DNA from: BPGX01 sp035405785
Lineage (GTDB): Bacteria > Bacteroidota > Bacteroidia > B-17B0 > Aurantibacillaceae
NCBI GenBank assembly: GCA_035405785.1
Contig: DAONJS010000014.1
Location: 1 to 61,859 of the forward strand
Length of the DNA: 61,859 nucleotides
Reading direction: 5' to 3'
This document shows, one piece after another, positions 16,454 through 25,912 of this stretch. The translations under genes and the position numbers were made by a program. The notes under the pieces were generated by a model. That model ran no database searches, was not told the DNA's origin, and worked only from the letters and a program-made list of their open reading frames with translations. The stretch's first letter is position 1. Every line of letters begins with the position of its first letter.

Positions 16454-17203
16454 ATGGAAAAGATAAAAACCATCATCATTGATGATGAAAAAAATAGTAG
16501 GGATAACACAAAAATGATGTTGAATAAGTATTTTACTGAGATTGAAATTATAGGAGAAGCAGAAGATGGTATTAAGGGAAGAAAATTAATAAATGAATTA
16601 CATCCTGACCTTGTTTTTTTAGATGTAAATATGCCCGAATTAAATGGATTAGAAATGCTTGAAAGTATTCCTGAAAATGAAAGAAATTTTTATGTGATAT
16701 TTTTAACCGCTTATGGTGATTATACAATTCAAGCCATTCGTGCTGGGGCAGTAGATTATTTGATGAAACCACTTATTAAGGATGAACTTATTAATGCTAT
16801 TAAAAGAGTGAGTAAATTTATTAGTGAAAAGAAAAACACATCTACATCTGCAAAAACACAAGGGTCTAAACTAATGGTTTCACATGCAAAAGGTTTTACT
16901 CTTATTGACTTTGATGAAATAATAATGTTAGAAGCATCAGGTAATTATACAGATTTTTATCTTACCAATAACCGAACTATCATTGCTTCTAAAACATTAA
17001 AGGACTACGAAGAAATTTTAGATAAAAATTTATTTTTTAGAGTAAGCAGAAGTGCAGTTGTAAATTTAAAGCATATTAAAGAGTATAATAGTTCAACGGA
17101 AAAATTGATATTAACTGAAAACAAAGAAATCAATATATCCCGCACTAAATGGGCAGAATTTTCCGAAGTTATTCGTAACAATACCATCAACCCACATAAG
17201 TAG
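16454..17203 (+). CDS. LytTR-family response regulator
   Basis: A 249-residue two-component regulator. The receiver domain (about 1-125) has the acidic pair Asp10-Asp11 (IIIDDEK), the phospho-acceptor Asp57 in VFLDVNMPELNG, and Lys105 in VDYLMKPL. The LytTR DNA-binding domain (about 145-245) contains EASGNYTDFYL and FFRVSRSAVVNLKHIKEY. LytTR proteins bind DNA mostly through beta strands. A TTG at 16436 is in frame but lies in the -7 box. The cognate kinase starts 9 bases downstream. Confidence 0.95.
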   Translation: MEKIKTIIIDDEKNSRDNTKMMLNKYFTEIEIIGEAEDGIKGRKLINELHPDLVFLDVNMPELNGLEMLESIPENERNFYVIFLTAYGDYTIQAIRAGAVDYLMKPLIKDELINAIKRVSKFISEKKNTSTSAKTQGSKLMVSHAKGFTLIDFDEIIMLEASGNYTDFYLTNNRTIIASKTLKDYEEILDKNLFFRVSRSAVVNLKHIKEYNSSTEKLILTENKEINISRTKWAEFSEVIRNNTINPHK

Positions 17204-17212
17204 TTTTAGTAA

Positions 17213-20113
17213 ATGAGGATACTATTTATTTATTTTCTTATTTTTTTATTTCAAAACATTTTTGCTCAAAATGTTTCATTTCCTTTTTATCATTACGAAT
17301 CTGAAAATGGATTAATTCACCTAAATGTTTTATCAATTAAACAAAATAAAAATTATATTTTATATGCAGTAACGCAAGGAGGCGTGTATGAGTTTGCAGG
17401 ACAATCTTTTCAAAAAAAACAAGAATTTTCATCACTTAAAAATATCCGAAATATCTTTTTTAATGATACTACTACATTTTTAGTTCATAGAGATTTAGGG
17501 CTTTTTTATTTTTCAAAAAATAAGGTAAAGCCATTTTTTAATAATAATCCTTTCAAAAGACCATCTGATGAAATCTATTTATTAAATAACTTTTGCTACA
17601 ACTATACTGAACAAATTTCTTTAGAATTTTATGATTATATTCATAAAGTATATTACAATGATTCCATTCTGTTATCTGATAATTCTAACTTTGCATTATG
17701 TGTAAATCAAATAAATAATAAACTTTTAGTAGGAAGAAGAAAAGGTTTGTATGTTGTAGAAAATAACAAAGTAAAACTACTTCCCGCATTTAAAAAAATT
17801 CCTGTTTATTCAATTTTTCATAGAAAAGATAAACATTTGTTGTATTTGGGTTCTAATCAAAAAATTTATATTTGTGATGATAGTTTATTTAGAATAAAAT
17901 ATACTATTCCCGTTAATGTCCCTGTTTCTAAATCATCAAATTTGGTTTTGTTTAATTTAGAAAAAAATATTAGTAAATTATTAGTTGATAAATATGATAG
18001 AATTTGGTTTTGCACGCAACCTGATGACAATTTATATTTGGTAGAAAATGAAAAAGTGTATGATGTATTTGAATTCTTAAATATCTTGCCTGTTTTAATC
18101 AATGATATTTATTTAGATAATTTCAACAATGTTTGGATTTCTACTTTTAACGATGGTATTTATCAAATCAACTCAACATTCTGGCAATCTTTTAGAATAT
18201 CTGCTTTTGAAAAATATCTTTCTGTTCATAATATAGAATCGCTTTCATCAAACTTATTTTTTGCTACCAATAATGGTTTGTATTTTTCTGATACTACTCA
18301 ACCCAATTTTATTCAACCTATTATCAATGCTGATAATTTTTTTAATAAAGAAATATTCTCAATTATAAATTACAACAATAAAATTTACGCATCTGAATAC
18401 ACTGCATTTGAACATGTTTCCATCAAACAAAATAATACTTCAATAAATATATTTCCTTTCAAATACCTTGCTATTAAAAATAATCAGGAGATAATTGTTT
18501 CAGATATTACAAATAATGCTTTGAAATTTAATTTGAATAAAAACAAAATTACCGATACAATATTTAAACCAACTGATTTTAGATTAACTATTAAACATCT
18601 GTTCTGTTATGACAAAAAAATCTATATTTCTACAAATAAAGGTTTATTTATTTACGATGAAACTCAAAAGCAAATTATCACAAAAATTGAGGATAATGAT
18701 GTCAGAAAAGTTGTTTTAATTGATAATCAATTGTATGCATTGTATGAAAATAAAATTTACAATTTAGATCAAGAAAAAATATTTTTTGATGCAGAAAAAT
18801 GGAACATTATTACTATAACAGATTTTGAAAAGTTCAATGAATATTTCTTTGTTTCATCAGAAGAAGGACTTTTAATTATTGACAAAAATTTAAATATTAT
18901 CAACTTTTTAGGTAGAAAAAATGGTTTAATATCAAATGTTATTAACGATATTTTAATTTCCAATAATATCTTATATGTTGCTACTGATAAGGGTGTTTCT
19001 TATACAAACATTCAAAATTTATTAAATTTTAATTTACTCATCAACACACCTGTTATTACATCAATTTATACTAACAACGACACTTTTAATTTATCAATAT
19101 CACAATCATTAGTTTTCAATAAAAACACTCAAGATATTTACTTCAACATTGTTTGTCCAAATTTTAATCCTCTTACAAAAATTACTTATCAATATTCATT
19201 AAACAATTCTGAATGGATTGATTTTGAAAATACACCTTTACATTTTTCATCTATTGCAGGCGGAGATTATATTTTACAAATAAGAGCCACAACCGATAAG
19301 ATTCATTTTACACCACCATTTCAAATTTCATTCAAAAAAGAATTAAGTTTTTCAGAAGAAAAATGGTTTTGGGAATTGATAATCATTTTAGGTATTCTAA
19401 TCATTTTAATCATCAGTTATATTATTCGTAAAATTGAAAAAAAGAAAACAGAAGAAAGATTAAAAATTATACAACAAATGAATTTACTCAAGCATCAGGC
19501 AATGAATGCTATTTTAAGCCCTCACTTTATTTTTAATTCCCTAACTGGTATTCAAAATTACATTTTAAAAAACGATGTGGATAAGGCAAGTGATTATTTA
19601 TCAAAATTTTCTCGCCTTATTAGAATGATTATTGAAAGAGCATCTTCACCTACCATTACATTAACAGATGAAATTAAACGACTTCAATTTTATCTGGAAT
19701 TAGAAAAAGAAAGATTTCAGGATAAATTTGATTTTGAAATTATCATTGATGATAATGTTGATGTAAATAATATTGAATTACCGAATATGATTATTCAGCC
19801 ATACCTTGAAAACGCTATATTGCACGGCATTTTACCTAAAAAAGATAAAGGACATTTATCAGTATCATTTAGTATAAAAAATGAAGATAAAAAATTTTTA
19901 GAAATTCTTATTGAAGATGATGGAATAGGCATCATTAAAGGCGAAGAAAAGAAACCTAAACATCATAAATCGCTTGCTACTAAAACTATTGCAGAAATTT
20001 TAAATATTAATTCACAACTTTATGGCAAATATCAATCCGTGCAAATAATTGATAAATCAACCATTCAGCCCAATTTATCAGGAACTATTGTAAAAATTTT
20101 AATTGAATTATGA
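17213..20113 (+). CDS. Propeller-sensor histidine kinase (LytS/YehU type)
   Basis: A 966-residue membrane sensor kinase. It has a signal peptide (residues 1-18, ending QNIFAQ), then a periplasmic beta-propeller with repeated two-component-regulator-propeller units (for example DRIWFCTQ, NNVWISTFNDGIYQI, NKGLFIYDE, DKGVSYTNI). A Y_Y_Y-like domain follows at about 630-710, then one membrane helix near 718-742. The kinase core is the His_kinase family: His771 in AILSPHFIFNSL and an ATPase domain with QPYLENAILHGI and EDDGIGI. It follows its LytTR partner by 9 bases. Its stop overlaps the next start. Confidence 0.92.
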   Translation: MRILFIYFLIFLFQNIFAQNVSFPFYHYESENGLIHLNVLSIKQNKNYILYAVTQGGVYEFAGQSFQKKQEFSSLKNIRNIFFNDTTTFLVHRDLGLFYFSKNKVKPFFNNNPFKRPSDEIYLLNNFCYNYTEQISLEFYDYIHKVYYNDSILLSDNSNFALCVNQINNKLLVGRRKGLYVVENNKVKLLPAFKKIPVYSIFHRKDKHLLYLGSNQKIYICDDSLFRIKYTIPVNVPVSKSSNLVLFNLEKNISKLLVDKYDRIWFCTQPDDNLYLVENEKVYDVFEFLNILPVLINDIYLDNFNNVWISTFNDGIYQINSTFWQSFRISAFEKYLSVHNIESLSSNLFFATNNGLYFSDTTQPNFIQPIINADNFFNKEIFSIINYNNKIYASEYTAFEHVSIKQNNTSINIFPFKYLAIKNNQEIIVSDITNNALKFNLNKNKITDTIFKPTDFRLTIKHLFCYDKKIYISTNKGLFIYDETQKQIITKIEDNDVRKVVLIDNQLYALYENKIYNLDQEKIFFDAEKWNIITITDFEKFNEYFFVSSEEGLLIIDKNLNIINFLGRKNGLISNVINDILISNNILYVATDKGVSYTNIQNLLNFNLLINTPVITSIYTNNDTFNLSISQSLVFNKNTQDIYFNIVCPNFNPLTKITYQYSLNNSEWIDFENTPLHFSSIAGGDYILQIRATTDKIHFTPPFQISFKKELSFSEEKWFWELIIILGILIILIISYIIRKIEKKKTEERLKIIQQMNLLKHQAMNAILSPHFIFNSLTGIQNYILKNDVDKASDYLSKFSRLIRMIIERASSPTITLTDEIKRLQFYLELEKERFQDKFDFEIIIDDNVDVNNIELPNMIIQPYLENAILHGILPKKDKGHLSVSFSIKNEDKKFLEILIEDDGIGIIKGEEKKPKHHKSLATKTIAEILNINSQLYGKYQSVQIIDKSTIQPNLSGTIVKILIEL

Positions 20114-21117
20114 TAAATAAAAAAACATACATATATCTTTTATCTTTCTTTATTTTACAATTATCTGCTTTTACTTTTGCTCAAAGTATTAAATTCTTTC
20201 CCGATACAATTTTTGTCTGCAAAAACGATAGTGTAAAACTTTCTATTCCCAAAAATATCCTTTCAAAATCTTTGAATATTCAATGGATTACACCTTATTC
20301 AATCATTTATCACACATCATCTATTACTACTTTTAATGAAGGAAAATATATTCTTAAACTTAAAACTAATCAATCTATTATTATTGACTCTGTAATCATT
20401 GTCAAATCTGATATTCCAAAGTTTAGTATTCCAGATACTATTATGTGCGTGGGTAAGCCATTAAAAATTTCACTTATTCATCCTGTTTACAAATTTTATT
20501 TTCAAAATGATAAAACACCCACCAAACAAATTACAATTAATGAGCCAGGCACTTATTCTATTCAAGTTTCAAACAAGGGATGCACTATTACAGAAAAATT
20601 TCAGGTAAAATCAATTTATCCATCAGGTATTGAGCATAATGAATATACCTTTTGTGTAAATGAATTACCAAAAAAAATTTCGCTCAAACATAATGGTGTA
20701 TCAAAATTATTGTGGAGTAATGGTTCTACTCAAAAAAGCATTGATGTTGATAAAGATGGCATTTACTGGGTTAATATTCAAGATAAATTCTGTGGTAATA
20801 AAACAGATACTTTTGAAGTAAAACTAAAACCTTGTAATTGCGAAATTTTAGTGCCTAATACTTTTTCACCTAATGACGATGGCAAAAACGATTATTTTTT
20901 TCCAATTCTTTCTTGTGAATACTCGTATTTTAACTTCACAATTTACGATAAATGGAATAATGTTGTTTTTTCATCAGATAATCCAAATGCCAAGTGGGAT
21001 GGCAAATACAAAGGCAATCTGTTGCCCGAAGATGTATATATCTACAAAATTGAAACTATTGAAAAAAGCAATAATAAAAAAAGCGTTCGCACAGGTAAAG
21101 TAGCACTAATTAGATAA
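20110..21117 (+). CDS. Secreted protein with T9SS type B (gliding-motility C-terminal) sorting domain
   Basis: A 335-residue protein with a signal peptide (about 1-24, ending FTFAQ). The middle is made of short beta-sandwich-like segments containing Cys pairs and Ig-like repeats (CVGKPLKISL, CVNELPKKISL). The last 90 residues are a CHU_C domain: ILVPNTFSPNDDGKNDYF, FTIYDKWNNVVF, WDGKYKGNLLPEDVYIYKI. This domain directs export by the type IX system to the cell surface. The start overlaps the histidine kinase stop (ATGA), so it is tied to that operon. Its binding target is unknown. Confidence 0.88.
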   Translation: MINKKTYIYLLSFFILQLSAFTFAQSIKFFPDTIFVCKNDSVKLSIPKNILSKSLNIQWITPYSIIYHTSSITTFNEGKYILKLKTNQSIIIDSVIIVKSDIPKFSIPDTIMCVGKPLKISLIHPVYKFYFQNDKTPTKQITINEPGTYSIQVSNKGCTITEKFQVKSIYPSGIEHNEYTFCVNELPKKISLKHNGVSKLLWSNGSTQKSIDVDKDGIYWVNIQDKFCGNKTDTFEVKLKPCNCEILVPNTFSPNDDGKNDYFFPILSCEYSYFNFTIYDKWNNVVFSSDNPNAKWDGKYKGNLLPEDVYIYKIETIEKSNNKKSVRTGKVALIR

Positions 21118-21126
21118 AAATATCTT

Positions 21127-21975
21127 ATGACTTATTTTTTAATTGCAGATAGTGGCTCAACTAAAACAGAATGGGCACTTATTACTAAACAACAAGTTTT
21201 ATTAAGATTTCAAACAAAAGGAATCAATCCTTATTTTCTTAATGAAAAACAAATTGCACATTTGTTATCAACAGAATGTTTGCCATATCTTTCTAAATAT
21301 CTCAATTTATTGCAAGCCGTGTATTTTTATGGTGCTGGATGTAGCACAAAAGAAAACAAACTCAAATTGATTCATAGCATCAGAAATGTTTTTCAAATAG
21401 AAGAAGTGCATATCTGGCACGATATACTTGGAGCGGCAAGGGCTACCTGCAAAAAAAATAAGGGAATAGTTGGCATTCTTGGCACAGGAAGTAATGCTTG
21501 TGTGTATAGTGGCTTAACTATTATCAATACTGCTGTTTCTTATGGTTATCTTTTTGGCGACTATGGAAGCGGAGCACATATAGGAAAAACTTTTGTTCAA
21601 CATTATTGCGATAATACATTGCCCAAAGAATTAAAAATTGAATTTGAAAAAGCGGGCTACAATGCAGAAAAAATTTTAGAAGGTGTTTATCAAAACCCAA
21701 TGCCATCTCGGTTTTTAGCATCTATTTTTCCATTTGTAATAAAGCATAAGCACCATTCATTTGTAAAAGAATTAATAGAAAATTCATTAAAAAAATATTT
21801 TGAAATACAGTTATTACCTATTGTTACCGAAAAATATGACTTACATTTTGTTGGCAGTGTGGCTACTATTTTGAAAGAAGAATTAACTAACATTGCTAAA
21901 CAATATAATCTTAGACTTGTAAATGTAATGAAACACCCAATGGACGGCTTAATAGAATATCATCAAGGAAAATGA
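21127..21975 (+). CDS. N-acetylglucosamine kinase-like (BadF/BadG ATPase family)
   Basis: A 282-residue protein of the ASKHA fold. It has the phosphate-1 motif ADSGSTKTEWAL near the N terminus, WHDILGAARATC, and the phosphate-2 region GILGTGSNACVYSG, with a GDYGSGAHIGK segment. Bacteroidota proteins of this form are usually annotated as N-acetylglucosamine kinases that recover amino sugars from cell wall or chitin. The sugar specificity is an inference. It starts 9 bases after the T9SS cargo gene and looks like the fourth gene of the regulator operon. Confidence 0.82.
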   Translation: MTYFLIADSGSTKTEWALITKQQVLLRFQTKGINPYFLNEKQIAHLLSTECLPYLSKYLNLLQAVYFYGAGCSTKENKLKLIHSIRNVFQIEEVHIWHDILGAARATCKKNKGIVGILGTGSNACVYSGLTIINTAVSYGYLFGDYGSGAHIGKTFVQHYCDNTLPKELKIEFEKAGYNAEKILEGVYQNPMPSRFLASIFPFVIKHKHHSFVKELIENSLKKYFEIQLLPIVTEKYDLHFVGSVATILKEELTNIAKQYNLRLVNVMKHPMDGLIEYHQGK

Positions 21976-22053
21976 TTTTTTGTCAGTATTCATCTGCAGC
22001 ATTTTTAATTTTAAGTCATTAAGCAGAATAAACTTAACTAAACACTAAAAATT

Positions 22054-22144
22054 TTCACTTTTCACACTTCACTTTTCACACTTCACTCATTTTGCTTCAC
22101 TCAATAAAACCTACCGTTCACTCAATAAAACCTTCCATTCACTC
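22054..22144. repeat. Heptamer array with 21-base higher-order unit, upstream of the sigma factor gene
   Basis: Thirteen contiguous 7-base units in exact phase: TTCACTT, TTCACAC, TTCACTT, TTCACAC, TTCACTC, ATTTTGC, TTCACTC, AATAAAA, CCTACCG, TTCACTC, AATAAAA, CCTTCCA, TTCACTC. The last part is a three-heptamer unit repeated nearly exactly. It fills the 242-base gap between the kinase-like gene and the sigma factor gene. Confidence 0.85.
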
Positions 22145-22217
22145 ATTAGTTTTACACTTTTCCCATTTTTATTAAACTAAGGCATTGATATTGCGTATAA
22201 ATATCAAAAATTAACTT

Positions 22218-23084
22218 ATGAAACAACTTAAAATTTTACCCAAAATTACCAAAAGAGATGAAAGAACTTTAGATTGGTATTTTAGTGAAGTAAGTAAAGA
22301 AGAGTTAATTACTCATCACGAAGAAGCAGAACTGGCAAGACGAATCAAAATTGGCGATAGCGAAGCATTAGATAAATTAGTAAGAGCCAATCTTCGTTTT
22401 GTGATTTCAGTGGCTAAGCAATACCAAAATATGGGCCTTCCATTACAGGATTTAATCACTGAAGGAAACATTGGACTTATTAAAGCCGCCCAGAGATTTG
22501 ATGAAACAAAAGGGTTTAAGTTTATATCTTATGCGGTATGGTGGATTAGACAATCCATTTTGCAAGCCATAGCGGAGCAGTCCCGCATTGTTCGCTTACC
22601 TTCTAACAAAGTTGATAATATTACCAAAGTGAACAGAATTATATCCAAATTAGAACAAGATGAAGAAAGAGAACTTACCATTTATGAAATTGCTGAACAT
22701 TCCGAATTAAACATTGAAGAGGTAAAAGATGCATTGATGTTTAATGTAAAATCTACCAGTTTAGATGCCCCAGTTTCTTTTTCTGAAGATGCAAATTCAT
22801 TAGTAGAATTTATTGCCGACGAAAATGCCGATTTACCTGATTATCATCTTGAAAAAGAATCATTAAGAGAAGATTTGGAAAGAATTTTGAAAATACTTCC
22901 ACCTCGTGATGCAGAAATTGTAAAAGCTGCTTATGGATTCAATGAAATTTATCCATTGTCATTAGATGAAATAGCCCGTCGTTTTAATCTTACCAAAGAA
23001 AGAGTTCGCCAAATAAGAGATAAAGCCATTATGAAATTAAAATACTTCCACAAATCAAAAATACTCAAGCCCTATATTGCTTGA
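22218..23084 (+). CDS. rpoD: RpoD-family (group 1/2) RNA polymerase sigma factor
   Basis: A 288-residue sigma-70 protein of the short Bacteroidota type without a long region 1.1. Region 2 is very conserved (LVRANLRFVISVAKQYQNMG, DLITEGNIGLIKAAQRFD, FISYAVWWIRQSILQAIAEQ, RIVRLPSNK), and region 4.2 has SLDEIARRFNLTKERVRQIR. It starts MKQLKILPKITKRDERTLD, like the primary sigma factor of the phylum. Region 3 to 4 (AEIVKAAYGFNEIYPLS) is somewhat divergent, so it could be a close paralogue rather than the principal factor. No clear TAnnTTTG box precedes it. Confidence 0.85.
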   Translation: MKQLKILPKITKRDERTLDWYFSEVSKEELITHHEEAELARRIKIGDSEALDKLVRANLRFVISVAKQYQNMGLPLQDLITEGNIGLIKAAQRFDETKGFKFISYAVWWIRQSILQAIAEQSRIVRLPSNKVDNITKVNRIISKLEQDEERELTIYEIAEHSELNIEEVKDALMFNVKSTSLDAPVSFSEDANSLVEFIADENADLPDYHLEKESLREDLERILKILPPRDAEIVKAAYGFNEIYPLSLDEIARRFNLTKERVRQIRDKAIMKLKYFHKSKILKPYIA

Positions 23085-23423
23085 AAAAATATGTATAATA
23101 CTTATCAATTAATTGCAAGTTCTGTAAAAATTTATCTACATTTATTTTTTGTTTGAGGTTGGCAAACTAAAACTTTCTCTAATTTGTAATTTATATTTTA
23201 TTAATTGTTTGTTTATAAATTCCAACTTTAATATGTTATGTAATTAGTATAATTTTTATTGAATAAATACTGATGGTTTAAAGTATTAGCAATGCTTTTA
23301 TTTTAAATGGAAGTTTTTCAGGAATAGATTTATAATTAAATATAATTAAAATGATTAAATTTGCATTAGAAATTTATTCAAGATTTTAATAAAATTCCTT
23401 TTTAATCTTTATTTAATTAAAAA
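23085..23423. other. Long intergenic gap, no gene seen
   Basis: A 339-base AT-rich stretch after the sigma factor gene. It holds no reading frame of interest, no hairpin terminator that I can see and no heptamer array. The only notable element is the -7 box at 23356-23363. Confidence 0.5.
23356..23363 (+). promoter_or_regulatory. -7 box TAAATTTG
   Basis: Perfect TAnnTTTG followed by C, 60 bases before the ATG of the 155-residue membrane protein at 23424. No -33 TTG is visible. Confidence 0.4.
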
Positions 23424-23891
23424 ATGAAAGAAAAGATTAATAAAATAATTAAATACTCAAAGACAGAAGATGGGATAAAAGATATTTTTGTTTTAGTTAT
23501 TATATTAATTTTTGTATTGTTTATTGTTTATGTTGATTTTGAAAAAAATAAAGAAATGAAATTACTTTATAATTATGGAAAGAGAACCTATGCAAAGGTT
23601 ATAGATATTAACCCAAGTAGAAATGGTTTAAGCTGGATAAAATATGTATATATTGTAAATAAAAAGAGTTACATAAGTGAAGAAAGAACAGCAGTAACTA
23701 GAAATATATTCATAGGTGGTTTTTACAAGGTTATATATTATCCTAAAAATCCTGAAAAGCATTTAATTTATTTTGAAGATGTTTTATTTGACACAATTCC
23801 AAAAACACCTTTAAATAAAGTAAAAATTGATAGCATTATTAAAAGGAAAATAAAGAGTAATTATTATTATGTAAAATATAAATATAATTAG
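23424..23891 (+). CDS. Hypothetical membrane-anchored protein (DUF3592-like)
   Basis: A 155-residue protein with one hydrophobic helix at about residues 22-42 and a C-terminal beta-rich region. The pattern YAKVIDINPSRNGLSWIKYV, GGFYKVIYYPKNPEKH, LIYFEDVLF resembles DUF3592-type extracytoplasmic domains, in which a small beta domain follows one or two helices. It ends in a basic, Tyr-rich tail. Codon usage is as AT-rich as the surroundings. It is a single gene between the sigma factor gene and pckA with no obvious partner. The domain assignment is tentative. Confidence 0.6.
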   Translation: MKEKINKIIKYSKTEDGIKDIFVLVIILIFVLFIVYVDFEKNKEMKLLYNYGKRTYAKVIDINPSRNGLSWIKYVYIVNKKSYISEERTAVTRNIFIGGFYKVIYYPKNPEKHLIYFEDVLFDTIPKTPLNKVKIDSIIKRKIKSNYYYVKYKYN

Positions 23892-24083
23892 TTATGTTAA
23901 TTTACATATTAAATTTAATTTAATCTCTGGCAGATGTCTTTTAAAAGCAGATTTTTTGCTTACTTTTTTCTAAAAAAGTGAGAAGAAATATGTTGTTTCT
24001 TTGAAATATTCAGAAATCTTAGTTACTTTATTTAGAATCGTTTAAAATTATTTCATAAAAAATTAACTTACCTAAATTTTTCC

Positions 24084-24091
24084 TACTTTTG
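24084..24091 (+). promoter_or_regulatory. -7 box TACTTTTG for pckA
   Basis: Perfect TAnnTTTG followed by CGG, ending 16 bases before the pckA ATG. No clear -33 element. Confidence 0.55.
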
Positions 24092-24107
24092 CGGAAAAAT
24101 TTAAAAA

Positions 24108-25730
24108 ATGGTAACACAAGTTGGTTTTTATGCAAATGATAATCTTGTTGAACAATTAGGATTATCAAAATGTAAAACAATTTACTGGAATTTAGATGTT
24201 CCTCATTTAGTTACAGAAACTTTACTAAGGAAACAAGGCGTACTTACTGATACAGGTGCTTTGATGGTAGATACAGGTGAATTTACTGGTAGAAGCCCAA
24301 AAGATAAATTTGTTGTAAAAGATAGTATTACTGAAAATACTGTTTGGTGGGGAGATGTTAATCATCCATTTGACAGCAATAAATTTGATGCTTTATACAA
24401 CAAAGTAATTAAGTATTTAGAAGGAAAAGAAATTTTTATTCGTGATGCTTATGTTTGTGCTCATCCTCAATATCGCTTGAATTTGAGGGTTATTACAGAA
24501 ACACCTTGGGCAAATTTATTTAGTTACAACTTATTCTTACGCCCTACAAAAGATGAAATTAAAAATTTCAAACACGATTGGTTAATTATAAATGTCCCTG
24601 AATTTAAGGCAAATGCTAAAGAAGATGGAACTCGTCAGCATAATTTCACCATCATTAATTTTACTAAAAAAGTTATTTTAATTGGAGGTTCTGCATATAC
24701 GGGTGAAATTAAAAAATCAGTTTTTACAGTATTGAATTATATTTTGCCACAAGAAAAAAATGTGCTTTCAATGCATTGCTCTGCAAATATTGGAAAAAAA
24801 GGAGATACCGCTATTTTCTTTGGATTGTCTGGAACAGGAAAAACCACTTTATCTTCTGACCCAGAAAGATCACTCATTGGTGATGATGAACACGGATGGA
24901 GCAATGAAGAAATTTTTAATTTTGAAGGTGGATGCTATGCTAAATGTGTGAATCTCTCAAAAGAAAAAGAACCTCAAATTTTTAATGCAATCAAATTTGG
25001 AGCTTTACTGGAAAATACACGCTTTTATCCCGGTACATCTACTGTAAATTATGATGATATTTCTGTTACAGAAAATACAAGAGTTAGTTATCCTGCTTAT
25101 TATATTGAAAACGCTGTCATTCCTGCAATTGGTAAAAATCTTCAAAATATATTTTTCTTAACCTGCGATGCTTATGGCGTATTTCCTCCTATTTCAAGAT
25201 TAACTATTCCACAAGCAATGTATTATTTTATTTCTGGCTATACAGCAAAAGTTGCAGGAACTGAAATGGGTGTAACTGAACCTACTGCTACATTTTCTGC
25301 TTGTTTTGGCAAAGCATTTTTACCATTACATCCTGCAAAATACGCTACATTATTAGGTCAAAAATTAGAGAAATCAAAAATTAATGTTTGGTTAATCAAT
25401 ACTGGATGGATTGCGGGTGGTGCTAAAAAGAGCAAAAGAATAAGTTTATCTTATACTCGTGATTTAATTCACGCAGCATTGAATGGAGAATTGGATAATG
25501 TTGAATTTGAAAAGATTCCATATTTTAATTTAGAATTTCCAAAATCTTGCAGAAACATACCATATAATATATTAAATCCTCGTGCATCTTGGGAAAATGC
25601 AGAAGATTATGATAAAACTGCATTGGAATTAGCTAAAAAGTTTGTTGAAAACTTTAAAGAATTTACTGACCTTGCATCTAAGGAAATTATTGAAGCAGGA
25701 CCACAAATTGAAAAAATTACTGTAGAATAA
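24108..25730 (+). CDS. pckA: Phosphoenolpyruvate carboxykinase (ATP)
   Basis: Converts oxaloacetate and ATP to phosphoenolpyruvate and CO2, the entry to gluconeogenesis, or runs in reverse as an anaplerotic step. The 540-residue length matches the ATP-type enzyme. The P-loop GLSGTGKTTLS is at about 239-249, followed by the metal-binding LIGDDEHGW and FNFEGGCYAKC. GRSPKDKF near residue 63 binds substrate. It is a single gene with its own promoter, and tRNA-His follows. Confidence 0.97.
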   Translation: MVTQVGFYANDNLVEQLGLSKCKTIYWNLDVPHLVTETLLRKQGVLTDTGALMVDTGEFTGRSPKDKFVVKDSITENTVWWGDVNHPFDSNKFDALYNKVIKYLEGKEIFIRDAYVCAHPQYRLNLRVITETPWANLFSYNLFLRPTKDEIKNFKHDWLIINVPEFKANAKEDGTRQHNFTIINFTKKVILIGGSAYTGEIKKSVFTVLNYILPQEKNVLSMHCSANIGKKGDTAIFFGLSGTGKTTLSSDPERSLIGDDEHGWSNEEIFNFEGGCYAKCVNLSKEKEPQIFNAIKFGALLENTRFYPGTSTVNYDDISVTENTRVSYPAYYIENAVIPAIGKNLQNIFFLTCDAYGVFPPISRLTIPQAMYYFISGYTAKVAGTEMGVTEPTATFSACFGKAFLPLHPAKYATLLGQKLEKSKINVWLINTGWIAGGAKKSKRISLSYTRDLIHAALNGELDNVEFEKIPYFNLEFPKSCRNIPYNILNPRASWENAEDYDKTALELAKKFVENFKEFTDLASKEIIEAGPQIEKITVE

Positions 25731-25762
25731 TTTGCAAAAAATTAAAGATTGCCCTATTTTTG
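25731..25762 (+). promoter_or_regulatory. tRNA-His promoter, TTTG-N20-TATTTTTG
   Basis: TTTG (25731-25734) directly after the pckA stop, a 20-base spacer, then TATTTTTG (25755-25762) followed by CGGC. The mature tRNA starts 15 bases later. One of the clearest two-part promoters in the window. Confidence 0.7.
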
Positions 25763-25777
25763 CGGCAAAATTTTTAC

Positions 25778-25852
25778 GGAGGGTGTAGCTCAGTTGGTTA
25801 GAGCGTCAGATTGTGGCTCTGAAGGCCGTGGGTTCGAGTCCCATCATCCTCC
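25778..25852 (+). tRNA. tRNA-His (anticodon GTG)
   Basis: Cloverleaf with the eight-pair acceptor of histidine tRNA: the extra G at -1 (25778) pairs with C73 (25852). Anticodon stem TCAGA/TCTGA, loop TTGTGGC, anticodon GTG. T arm GTGGG-TTCGAGT-CCCAT. The three bases after C73 are CCA (25853-25855), so the 3' end may be encoded, unlike tRNA-Arg here. Confidence 0.96.
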
Positions 25853-25858
25853 CCAAAC

Positions 25859-25890
25859 GGCATCTGAATAAGATGCCATTTTCATTTTTA
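25859..25890 (+). terminator. Terminator after tRNA-His
   Basis: Stem GGCATCT/AGATGCC with loop GAATA, followed by ATTTTCATTTTT. It starts four bases after the encoded CCA. Confidence 0.75.
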
Positions 25891-25912
25891 GAAATATCAT
25901 TAAAAATTGTTT

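Noticed and set aside
22054..22144. CRISPR array
   Set aside because: The repeat unit is 7 bases with no unique spacers of regular length and no cas genes nearby. The longer 21-base unit is itself made of heptamers.
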